Of a stretch of DNA of 64,000 nucleotides, positions 31,578 through 42,288 are shown in pieces. Location of the stretch: positions 75,607,501 through 75,671,500 of the forward strand of contig CM075652.1 of assembly GCA_037953625.1 (NCBI GenBank), in the 5' to 3' direction. The DNA is from Crotalaria pallida. Lineage: Eukaryota; Streptophyta; Magnoliopsida; Fabales; Fabaceae. The translations under genes were made by a program, and so were the position numbers. Under the pieces are notes generated by a model. The model was not told the DNA's origin, made no database searches, and saw only the letters and a program-made list of their open reading frames with translations. The stretch's first letter is position 1. Each line of letters opens with the position of its first letter.

Positions 31578-34391
31578 TGGGCAGGAGAGAGTTAGCGAAT
31601 CGAACGACGAATCGTCGACGTTATGGATTTACCGCAGGCGGGATATCAAGACAACACACAAGACAAACAAGGCACACACAACACAACACTCAAGCATATC
31701 ATCACAAGTCTTATTATTATTCATTAACATTATCTTATCATCATTCATAAATCAACATCTTTTATTTCCACTCATTTCCTCAATCACTTCTTCGTTCACC
31801 ATTCTCAGATCCTTCACTTATTTCCTTTCCCTCTCCAAGGAATCCATCTCTTCCTTTCACATAATTTCCATCTCATCATCAGCAATTCTTACTTTGCTTT
31901 TCTTATTCATACTTAGTTCTTATCAAGTCTTATTAGGTTATAACCATCGATGATTAAGGGGAAAATTAAGGATCATCGAGGTGCGCGTCCGTTCGTAGTT
32001 AGCACTCACGTCTCAAGTCTACATCTCCTCGGCCAACCAACCACCTAGTCGGAAGCAAACAGGAGTACAGGACCTTTACCGTGCGGGCACGACAGCTGTC
32101 AACACAAGTGGTCCAAGACCAGGAGGCCCAGTCTCAATACATAATAACATGGCACACTGCCTCGCAGTGGCAAACAATTGCCCCACTCCAGTCCCTCTCA
32201 CTGTTCCTGAATTGCCATAGGGGTGACAGCACTATTCTGGTCCCGGGTGCAGAACTTACCACGGTATTAGACCCAGTCCCCACCACGTTAGTGCACCACA
32301 TGTGGAGTTCGTTCTGCCCAGAATAGTACTCAAGGCAACGTGACGTTTTACCGCCCGAGCCTACCCTAATGCATTCATCAACCCGAATATCCCTGATATC
32401 CGGGGTACCTTCCTCTCCACTACTTCGCACTCTCATACCTCACCGTATTCGTTGTTAATGTCTTTTAAAATCTTTTATCTTTAGTTAACCTAATGGTCAG
32501 CTCACCCTTCGTGCATCCCTTCAATGAGTCCTGACCGCTAACTTTGCATCGCTTTTCTTTCATAACTTAGCACAGAGCGAGATCACAATCACCACTTAAC
32601 TCTCATCACGACATCAAAACACTTCCAACATCTCACTTCACAAATCCCCTTCCACAACTTCATAGAAACTCTTTCAAAACTTTAGTTCATCAATTATTTT
32701 GTAAAAATTTCCTTTCTTACTTCTCTCCCAAAATCTCCTTTGAAACTCATTTCAAAAGTCTCCTTTCAAATTCTTTTTCAAAACCTCCTTTCACAACCCC
32801 TTTCAGAAAATCTATTTTGGAAAACTTTTTCTCATTTTGGGAGTCCCTTCCAAATTATAAAACCTTTTCAAAAATCTCACATTGGGAATCCCATTTCAAA
32901 ATTTCTCTTTTGAAAGCTCATTTTCAAAATCTCATTTTCATAAAACCCTTTTCAAAATCATTTTCACCACTTAAAAATTTCTTTTCATAAATCTTTTCCG
33001 AAAATTCTCTTTTCCCAAAACTCTTTTTCAAAGACTTTTGTGCTGGGTGCTAGTGGAGGAGCAAGCCCAGCTCAACACTAGCTCCCAGACTAAAACCAAA
33101 AACGGAGGAGCTCAGCTCTACTCGGTTCACCTCTCATTCCAAAATCCATATCACTTTCCTCAGCTCTGGCTAGTTCACACACGTCGTTGCACCACTTCAA
33201 TCTCATCTTACTATCTCTTATCACATTACTATTCACAATCATCCGTCCAATCCTTTTATCATCATTCCCATTCTTAATGTCTTATCAAGGTAAGGCGGCC
33301 TTGTTCTGCAAGGGCTTAGGCCAAACAGGGATTATCTCTTCCTCTTAATGTCTTTTAATTCAATCTCTTTTATCATTATCAATTACTTCATATGATTGAA
33401 TATCAATATTCATAAGCAAACAAGCATAAACAACACATCATCACACATCACACACAACAATGTGGTCTTTGTCCTATTCGTATGAGTGGCCACACAAAGC
33501 AAACAATTGCCACCATACTACTGACGCAGAACCACTTAGTTCCGATCTTTGAGCTGATACGGAACGTCTTAATACAACACCTACTACCACGGTATCTTAG
33601 GAAAGCTACTCTCTCACCTGATATCCAGCAGTTATGTGAGCACAGTCGTTCTCAGAGCTTGGTTGCTGCTACTGCCTTAATCTCTCGTCTGTAACATTCC
33701 TCGGTTTAATTAAAACTCGTTTTCTCAAAATCACTCAAACTTTTCTTAACTCTTAAATACTTTAAAACCACTTTGAAAACATCATTTAAAACAATTTAAA
33801 CCATTCGGTTAGGTGGCTGGTCCGTCTGGGACAGCACCTTAACCATGTTCCAAAAACACCGAAAATTCATCGGTTTTTGATCCGGTTTTTTTTTTTCAAA
33901 AAAAAAATAAATTACTTTATAAAAACCAAATTTTGAGTCTCACAACCCAATTTAGAAATCAAGAAAATAATTTTAAAACATCTTGGACAGCAAAGAAACG
34001 TTTTACAAAAGTCAATTCTACAAAACCCGAAAACATCGTAAAACTCTTTATTTCAAGTTAATTCTTTAAAAACTCAAGTTCTTATTAGAAAACAAGTCAC
34101 AAACACAATCTCACAAACTTAAATAAATTAAAACAAATCAAATGCACAACTAAGCATACATACGGTTACAACACATTTTAATCACATAACAAATTCAATT
34201 TTATTCCAAACTAACGTTCATTCTTAAGCAAATATTTCACAAATCAAACATTAGATCACATAACAAATTCAAAACCATTTCATCTTCATAAAACAATTTA
34301 CTTAAACATACTAACCGAATACATGCACACACATAATCCCTCAAGCACCTAATTAACTTTGGAAACACTTCATTTTAATAATGAAAGCATT

Positions 34392-34396
<5 letters not shown>

Positions 34397-34434
<38 letters not shown>
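34397..34434. repeat. (AT)n microsatellite
   Basis: About 19 uninterrupted AT units inside the 5.8-kb unit. Confidence 0.95.
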
Positions 34435-34440
<6 letters not shown>

Positions 34441-36711
34441 ATAATCTGAATGCATGCACATAAATACTTTCACACAACTTATTCCTACTCAATTATTTTG
34501 CAAGATACATGCATTATTTCTAGGTTATGTCATGGAAAAGAACTCTAACCTATCATCATGCACAAACCGAAACCATGCATACATCAAAGCAAGATTCATG
34601 CAATCATCAAACATACATAAATCATGAAATTATTCTATTCTTTTTCCTCATAAATCCGTGAGCTACAATTTGGGAAAAATAACCAATTTAATTCACTTTT
34701 CTCGAAACAAATCAAAAATCATGCAAGAACATAGGACATATATCAAATTCTCATAAAATAAAAGCATGGGTCTTAAATCTAGACATGACCGAATGTATCA
34801 TGCATAAGGTCAACACATAGTCATGCAAGGAAAATTTGTTTTAAAGCTTATTCTCCTAATTTCTTTCTAAAACCGAAACATGCATCCAAGGAACACAGTC
34901 TTTCCACTTAAATTAAATCAAGGATCACATAAGAACATATAACACAAGTCAAATTAGAAAAATCATTTTGTTCTCCCTAATTTCCTTTCAAGGCCGAGGC
35001 ATGCAACAAGAAAACATATCCATTTCATTTATAATTGACATGCAAGATCGAGTCTAATATTTTCTAACAAAACATGTAAAATCATAGATCCAAACATAAC
35101 TCCAAGACAAACTATTCTAGATGGAGAAGGAGACTAAAACCATGACACACTTTGAGAAAACAAGAGAACTTTTATTCACAAATCCTTTACATAGCTCACG
35201 GTCAAAATCAAAATCAAAGACCAAGACATGAATCAAGGCTTTCTTAGGATTACACCAAAAATTGCACATACAAGGTTCAAGATCATGAATCAACATGCAA
35301 GACCAAAAATTGCAAATAAGTTTAGATCAAACATAGTTTTAACAAATAAACATATAAACAACTTTTGATCTACGGTTTTAAGCATTAAAATCTAGCATGC
35401 AAGAAGATCTTACTCTAGATTCACAAAGATCACACATAAAACTTTAGATCAAAGAGTTGGAACTTGAGAACATCAAGATAAAAATTACATCCGAATCATA
35501 GAGTCCATGGTTTAGCTTATTACGAATTTATTTAAGTCTAGAAAAATCAAGATCAAAGCAAAAACATTACATGCAAGCTTAGATCAAACCGAAAAATAAA
35601 CATGCAAAGGAAGAAAATAAAATTACAAAATTAAGAACTTATGCTAAGGCTTCTAAATCTTCGGCTATACCAAGAAGAATGGCTTCTAAACACTTGATCT
35701 TCAAAAACTCCTAGGTTTAATGGCTTGATCTCCTTCTTCCTACTCACGGCCTCCTCTTCTTCTTTCTCCTTTCTATCTATTTTTCTTATTCTTTTGTCTA
35801 AGAGTTTGATGGGCTCTTAGACTTAGTGTTTAGTGTTGGTGTTTGGACGGAAGAGTGAAGAAATGAAGAGTGAAATGGGTGAAACAAGTTAAGGCCAAGG
35901 CTTAAAAACAACTCATGACTTCCTCTTTTGCCCTTGGTTGGTTCGGTCATGAGTCAAAGAGGAAGGGGCAATTTCGGCTTCCCATAAAATTGCATGGGTG
36001 AAGTTTATCAACACTCAAGGGAACAACATAGGGACTTACGGCCTAGGGTTTCATTTTAGGGGGGTTGACTTCTTGGTTCCCCATTGATCTAGTTAGGGTT
36101 TAGTTCACTTAGTTAGGGACTTGGTTATGAATTTAATTGGGATTTGGTCACTTGGTTGCAACTTAGTTGCTTGGTCTCCACTCTTAGGAATCCTTAGGTT
36201 GCTTACTCACTCATTCCCACGCGTGTCACACACATTTACTTACACCTTCACTTATTCATGCACAGACATACACTTGCATGACACCTATACCTCTTCATGC
36301 ATATACACACCTACACTCATACGGCACATACACACCTAACACCTTCATTCATGCACTTAATTAAATCCTAAGCATGCAAGTATGAAAAAAGAAAAACCGC
36401 ACATACACATGTTCACACACATAAAGAATGAAACCATTCATACATAAAATTATAATGCCCAAGAATATCAAACATACATATTTAGAAAATAAAACATACT
36501 CTTCACATACGGCACACACCTGTATAAAACACATTTTAGAAAATAATTCCTTGTTAAAAGAAATTCACCATTCCTTTAAAAATCATTTCCACTTGAAAAC
36601 ATGAACAAGGAGATTTATTTAAGAAAATACCCTTTCTAAAACACTTTTCTTGGAAACGATTATTTTTAGAATTAAAACAGATACGAGGAAATTGAGGGGT
36701 GTTACAAAAAG

Positions 36712-38634
36712 GCTACTTGAACAAACATTTTGAATAAAAAAAAAGAAACATCGGCTAAATCACTCTTCAAGTCTCTACATATTATAAGAATAGAGACTAC
36801 CTGTTTAAGGCTACCTATTATGTTTGGAAAAACATTTGTAATGCACAAATGCAAGTTAGCCTAAATGCTCCTTGACAGAGGATAGAATGCTCAAACAAGA
36901 ATGAAGAAAATGATCATTACTCCTGGTTCCATATACATAGAGATCTCAAGTGAATCATCTTAACAAACAGTTCCCCACAATGATCTCAAGTGAATAATCT
37001 CAAGCCAATGCCATTTGTTTTTCATGATAGTTTAATTAGATGACCAACCTTGACATAATCAGAGGATAAGAAATAGATGTTTAGTATGTCTAGGATAAAG
37101 AATAAATATCAGTGGAGCATGAGAACATAACAGATATGTAATCTTTGTATTCATCTAATCAAAATGTTATCCTTTAAGTCCTACTTGCACTTTAATCAGA
37201 ATGAATTTCTAAACTTATATTTTCTTTCTAGTTTAAAATAAAATTGCCAAATAGCCAAATAGCTAACCAAATAGCCTCCCCTGATGGTTTTTCAGCAAAT
37301 AACTAACCAAATAGACTCAATATCACTTAGTTGAAAATAACATCCCAGATCATGTACATAAAAAATACCTCAATACTGGAAAAAATTCTCATGTACCTTC
37401 GACCAAAATGAGTTCAAGCAAATCAAATATTCATTATCTACAACGACAAAGCACTAAAAGAAAAAATTGGGTTTAAGGATTCATTAACTACACCTCTTAT
37501 TGAATACCATTGAACAACAACAACAACAGTAGGAAGCAGCAGCAGGCAGCAACAGCAATAGGCAGAAATATTCAGCAACAACCATCTTCATTCAGTAGCA
37601 AAGAGCTTTAAAAAAGCAGAATAATCACACTTATAAGTAACACAAATTAGTAGTAATCATCCATCTTCTATAAAAACCATTCAAATCTATTTCAAATACA
37701 AATGCAAAACAAACAAAACCATGAATTCATGTGCTATGTAATTTGCTTATGATAAACATGCATTTTCCAAGGTGCTAACCTTTGAATATGTTTTTCCCTC
37801 CAAACATGATAATAGCTTGTTACAGTATTATATTGGGTTTAAGGTTAAAAGTTGTCATTTTTTGAAAATTTAAAAGGTTAAAAAAAAGAAAGCAATAAGT
37901 ATGGTAGCAAATCCCAACATTAGCATATCATTTATGGAAATATCTTAATATAGTTTTCCAAGCTACAAATTACAATCTATTATTTACTTAAAAATTTAAA
38001 TTTCCACAGACCTGGAGATCCTACTACAGCTCCAAACAATTAGATAAAAACAAAATTATAAACTTAGTAGCAACTTTCATTATAAAAATAAAAAGAGAGA
38101 TATTGGAAAGCATAAGTATTATCGAAATACATTAAATTAAATTAAAATTGAAATCAAAGTAAAATCAATAAAAGCATTAGTAGGTGCTTTTGGCTGTGAA
38201 TCTTTTGGCTTTTCCAGGTAGTAGCATTAGTAGGTGCTTTTGGCATCCATAAAAGCATTTGCCACAGAAGGTTTATACCATTTCTTTTGGCCTCATATAC
38301 ATACTTACAACTTGGTCTTTGAAAACCTCTTTAAAACAAAAAGAAACTCCTAAAAGCATATGCAATAAAAGGTTTGTAACATTTCATATGATGATAACCA
38401 CTTGAAGAAAATTACTTTAACTCAGGGCACAGCAAGCACACGATGAACTTAGTAGAGAACACAATGTTAACATTTGAACTGAAGCACCTCGAGCACTAAT
38501 TACCGTAAAATAAAATTTGACGTTTTTGGTCATTACAAATATGTTGAAAGTTGGAACAAATAAATATTTTAAATCAATTTTCTCACTTTCTTCTTCGTTG
38601 GGGATTAGCTTCCTCTTTCTCCTTTCCTGACCTG
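36712..38634. other. No recognisable gene; short CAA/CAG tract
   Basis: AT-rich DNA with no long frame. A CAA/CAG-rich run lies at about 37512-37560. A phrase containing AGTAGGTGCTTTTGGC is repeated about 50 bp apart near 38175-38240. The stretch continues the insertion site of the 5.8-kb unit and ends at the gypsy LTR. Confidence 0.4.
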
Positions 38635-39000
38635 TGTGACGCTCTCTTTTCTATCTTGAAAATAAGTAATATTTCTAAATAGTTGAATACTTGCTATCAA
38701 AATTAGGACTAGAAAATTTTTCCTTTTTAAATTAGTACTTGCTCAATCATAAACCTTCTTTAACATGAACCATTATTTGAATTCGGCTTAGGAATATCTT
38801 ACTTTCAAAAAGGCTCTCGAGAGAATATTTCCTTAATCCTAGAAAACGTTACTTGTGATTATTATTTAAACATATCATTTGTCTCTCGAGTTGGATTTGA
38901 GTATATAAAACATAAACTTATTGCCGAATCCTTTTGAAATGAAAATCAGAGTCCGCGGAAGTAAAATAGTACTTATGGGGCACTGCTGAGGTAAAGAACA

Positions 39001-39041
<41 letters not shown>

Positions 39042-39294
39042 ATAACATAAAACCCCATCAGTACAGTCAGTAGCAAGTGGTAAAAAGTCGAGATAGTAAG
39101 TTTGGTGAAACATATACAGACCAGCTGCATAAAATAAAACCTCACTCTAAGACCTCTCAAATATATACAATATATAACAAAATCCAAAAGTAGAAGTCCC
39201 AGAGCAGGTCATTCGTATCCTCAGCAGCTCCTCAGATCCTCCACAGCTCTATCCCTAGGATCCAGGATCCAAAACATCTACGCTATGCAGGCTC

Positions 39295-39768
39295 CTATGA
39301 ACCAGCGGGTCCACCTCTAACTGAAACAGTCAGCTCAACATGCACCTCCTCCTCACTCTCATCCTCCACAGGGTCCTCCTCGACCTCGCCCGACTGTGTA
39401 GAGACCCCACCACTGGGTCTAGGATCTGCAGAAGCAGTCCTATCATAGTCAGTCAGACCAGGAGAAGGAGTCTCCTCAGTGACAACTCTATGGGAGGAAG
39501 GATGGGAACGAGTGGCAGCTCTGAAACGAAAACTATGAAAACGACGCATAGGTTGAGCCGGGGGTGGTCCTCTATATGTATAAAAGGGTGGAACATGCAT
39601 AGTATAGACTAATGGGATCCTAAATCGACGAGGTCGCACTCGCACCAGAGGGTTAGGGTGGTAGAGAGTGATCTCAACCTCCCCCTCAAAAGTGGCACGG
39701 TGCTCCTCATACGTCCATATGCCACTAGGGATAGGGCGTATCTCGATGCAAGCTAGGTATCTGGCCAT
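39295..39768 (-). CDS. Unidentified sense ORF inside the gypsy LTR
   Basis: A 157-codon frame starts at an ATG at 39768 (MARYLACIEIRPIPSGIWTY). It contains FEGEVEITLYHPNPLVRV, a proline/arginine-rich middle and an acidic tail. It lies near the LTR's 3' end in the element's sense direction. The other LTR has the same frame (47929-47552 and beyond), but a CAG codon there has become TAG after GGVST. I recognise no domain. It may be translated from a read-through or downstream transcript, or it may be a chance frame. Confidence 0.4.
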   Translation of the reverse strand: MARYLACIEIRPIPSGIWTYEEHRATFEGEVEITLYHPNPLVRVRPRRFRIPLVYTMHVPPFYTYRGPPPAQPMRRFHSFRFRAATRSHPSSHRVVTEETPSPGLTDYDRTASADPRPSGGVSTQSGEVEEDPVEDESEEEVHVELTVSVRGGPAGS

Positions 39769-39990
39769 CACCTAAACAGGGAACAGGGAGTAAGTATACA
39801 CATATACATAATTGATAAAGACTAAATTACAAACACAAGTATATCATGGACAGATAATAATGCAAATACATATGAGCACACCAATTTTTCAACATTATAT
39901 CTCTTATAATGCAAGTGGCATGATGTATGATTTTCTATCCACAACTGAGGCCTCTAAAGTCCATCTTGGACGTCCATCCAATACACCCTT

Positions 39991-40229
39991 GTGTTCCCGG
40001 AACACCGACATTTGTTCCCAGAACATAATGCCGAACCATACTTGGATAATAAGCATCACTCCCGGAGTGTGCACCACGTTCCCAGAACGCATACGTTCCC
40101 AGAACGCATACGTTCCCAGAACGCATAAAAAAACCAGGTCCCGGACACTGGCCACATATCTATAATGTGTCATCAAGTAGGTTATAATTTGGTACTCCCG
40201 GAGTACCCTCCTCATATTCCCAGAATATG
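39991..40229. repeat. Array of nine short hairpins with core TCCCRGA
   Basis: Inverted repeats have a three-base centre CCG or CCA: GTGTTC/GAACAC (39991), TGTTC/GAACA (40013), CACTC/GAGTG (40057), CGTTC/GAACG (40077, 40094, 40111; 17-bp period), GTC/GAC (about 40138), GGTACTC/GAGTACC (40191) and CATATTC/GAATATG (40213). The arms differ from one another but each pairs with its partner. Confidence 0.88.
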
Positions 40230-40481
40230 ATAAACGTTCCTACCAACCAAACTTCCAGTCTATATGGATGCACAAATATCAGGGTTGGTTTGATCTTTGC
40301 ATTAATTAATATGATTTGGAAATATTCCAATTTCTCCTCTTGAATGATTTATTTGAGGCATAATTTTTGGCATAAAATTCTCCTTTGAACTTTCTCAAAA
40401 ACATGCCCTTAATGTTTAGATTGGGATAATATAACCAATGGTATTCAAAATCTTAACTTTTTATTTTTCAGATTCAGGTAC

Positions 40482-41979
40482 TAACCGGTTACGGTTTCAG
40501 GCTAACCGGTTAGAATTACAGACTTGAACTGTTTACCATTGAAATTCAGAAAACCCTTTTTCTTGAATTCTCTACCCAATCCATAAACAGGTTTAACATT
40601 GTTTTATACCTCAAAAACGACTGTTCTCATCATTCAAAAGTCCAAATCACATTTTGTTTCCAAAAGAGCATAATTTTCTCTTGAAATTATCTCTTTAAAT
40701 TAAGGTAATAACCCTCACCCTTAAATCTGAACCAAGCCAGTGTTATCAACTCCTTTTCAGATTATTTCCAATGAAATTAAAGTATAGATTTGAGTAAAAC
40801 TAGTGAAACTTCAGGACTGTTTTATAAACTGATTTTCTTTTGAAATTTTGCAGTGTCTAACCGGTTACAAATAACGAGTAACCGGTTAGATTATGCAGTC
40901 AGTCCATTAAAACAAGAGTTTTGACATATCATTCTTTCCATTTCTCAAATCTAACCAAATTCCATCATTTACCAGGGTTCATATACCTTAAACAAATATA
41001 TTTCATCACAGAAACAGATTCAATGTGCAAGCCTTAAACTTCTTGCATCAAATTGCATAAAAATCAATATAACCACAATTCAACACAACAAAACTTAAAA
41101 TAATCATTCAAATGCAAATTCCAGTATCATTATCCATTGCATGCATCAACACAAAGTTGCTCAAAGCAACATTGAACTAAAACTTGGCCTCCAAGCCTTT
41201 GTGCTTTTTCACACATAATGCCCTTTTTGAGTTTTGTTAACTCAAATCCTAAATACTTGATTTTTAGTCTAAATCTAGTATAAGGTAGACTTCTCTCATA
41301 CCTTAAGACAGAGTTTGATGAAGATTGACACTGAAATTGAAGCAAAATCCACAGATTCCCTACCAAACTTAGGTTCTGCCCTTCACACACGATTTCAGCA
41401 ACAGGGTCCAAAAACCACCACATATGACATAGGAATTGGTCAAAGAAATTGGGGAAAGTAGTTAGAAGTTTCTCTAGGTAACATGCACTAGGAATAGGAA
41501 CAGATTTGGAACCAAAAGGGTCTATGTTCTTACCTAAATTGAACTCCAAAGCAAGCTCCAAAACTCAGTCTCCCAGGTTTTGCAGAATTTGGAGCTGAAC
41601 TTAACAAGCTTCGTTCTCCTTCCACACTCAACCTCAACTCTCAAATTTGGTGTCTTTACAAAGCTCAAGATGTAAGCTTTGCAATGGTGTATGGCTCTCA
41701 GTCTCACTCTCAAAGACAAGGAAGAATTCCTTTGGACGGAATAGAAACCCTAATTCAATCTTTCAGCATAAAACCAGTTGAATCAACCCCTCAATCCTCA
41801 TAAATTCGGCTATTTATAAGCCAACAAGGGTTACATGCACGTTGACGCGTGTGTTTCCACTAATCTCAGGCTGTAATCGTGGCGAGTTCGTGGGTAATCA
41901 AGAGATTACTCATCAAAATCCACTAACCCAGTTTCTGGGTTCATCGTCTAACCGGTTACAGGGCATTACTAATCGGTTA
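40482..41979. repeat. Three pairs of TAACCGGTTA, each 21 bp apart
   Basis: Pairs start at 40482/40503, 40858/40879 and 41949/41970. The last module is TAATCGGTTA here but TAACCGGTTA in the other LTR. Confidence 0.92.
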
Positions 41980-42245
41980 GATTAGTTCAAAATTTAAAAA
42001 TTAATATTTTTAAATCTTTCCCTCCAAGAACCTTTTCAATATTACCTTTAAGTCCTCATTCAGGGACCAAAATGTAATATTCTTATATTTTGCATTTATT
42101 TGCCATATAAAAATATTTCAACTTATTTTTATATTTTAGGCTAATGAAATACAAAACATAAACTTGGAAAATTTCTATAAATTAATAATAAAACTTTTAT
42201 TATTAATTTCCTATTATTCGAGAGACGAAAATTAGGGGTGTTACA

Positions 42246-42259
42246 CTACTCCCCCACTT
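42246..42259 (-). promoter_or_regulatory. Polypurine tract of the gypsy element
   Basis: The minus strand reads AAGTGGGGGAGTAG, followed at once by the LTR start TGTAACACCCC. Confidence 0.9.
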
Positions 42260-42264
42260 AAAAG

Positions 42265-42284
42265 GAATTTCGTCCCCGAAATTC
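42265..42284 (-). promoter_or_regulatory. Perfect hairpin between pol stop and PPT
   Basis: GAATTTCGGGGACGAAATTC (minus strand): an 8-bp perfect stem and GGGA loop, starting five bases after the pol stop codon (42289-42291). It is identical to 2274-2293 in the AlkB-carrying element. Confidence 0.88.
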
Positions 42285-42288
42285 TATC

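Larger units (their letters stand above)
30889..36706. mobile_element. 5.8-kb TG...CA unit with 5-bp target duplication, probably a solo LTR
   Basis: The ends are TGTAAGGCCCCG (30889) and GAGGGGTGTTACA (36706). AAAAG stands on both sides (30884-30888 and 36707-36711), a clean target duplication. I find no PBS, PPT or polyprotein motif inside, which favours a solo LTR of unusual length or a LARD-type element. The interior has a CT/CA-rich periodic zone (32640-33030), a TGTAACATTCC word at 33692 that itself looks like an LTR end, and an (AT)n tract. If it belongs with the other gypsy LTRs here, the sense strand is minus. Confidence 0.75.
38635..42245 (-). mobile_element. 3' LTR of the Tekay-like gypsy element
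   Basis: A 3.6-kb LTR, by eye about 97-98% identical to 46784-50386. On the minus strand it starts TGTAACACCCCTAATTTTCG and ends GAGCGTCACA. It carries an (AT)n tract (39005-39039), a sense ORF (39295-39768), a nine-hairpin array (39991-40229), three pairs of TAACCGGTTA palindromes (40482-41979) and a perfect AACCCAG/CTGGGTT hairpin at 41925-41941. The flank on the left (ACCTG) does not match the one beyond the other LTR (CAACG). Confidence 0.93.

Noticed and set aside
31549..31953. 134-codon plus-strand frame with hydrophobic segments
   Set aside because: It lies in T-rich, low-complexity LTR sequence, overlaps a more protein-like minus-strand frame, and has no recognisable domain.
33692..36706. 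A separate solo LTR starting TGTAACATTCC
   Set aside because: The target duplication AAAAG matches for 30889-36706, not for this shorter interval. It is kept only as a remark.
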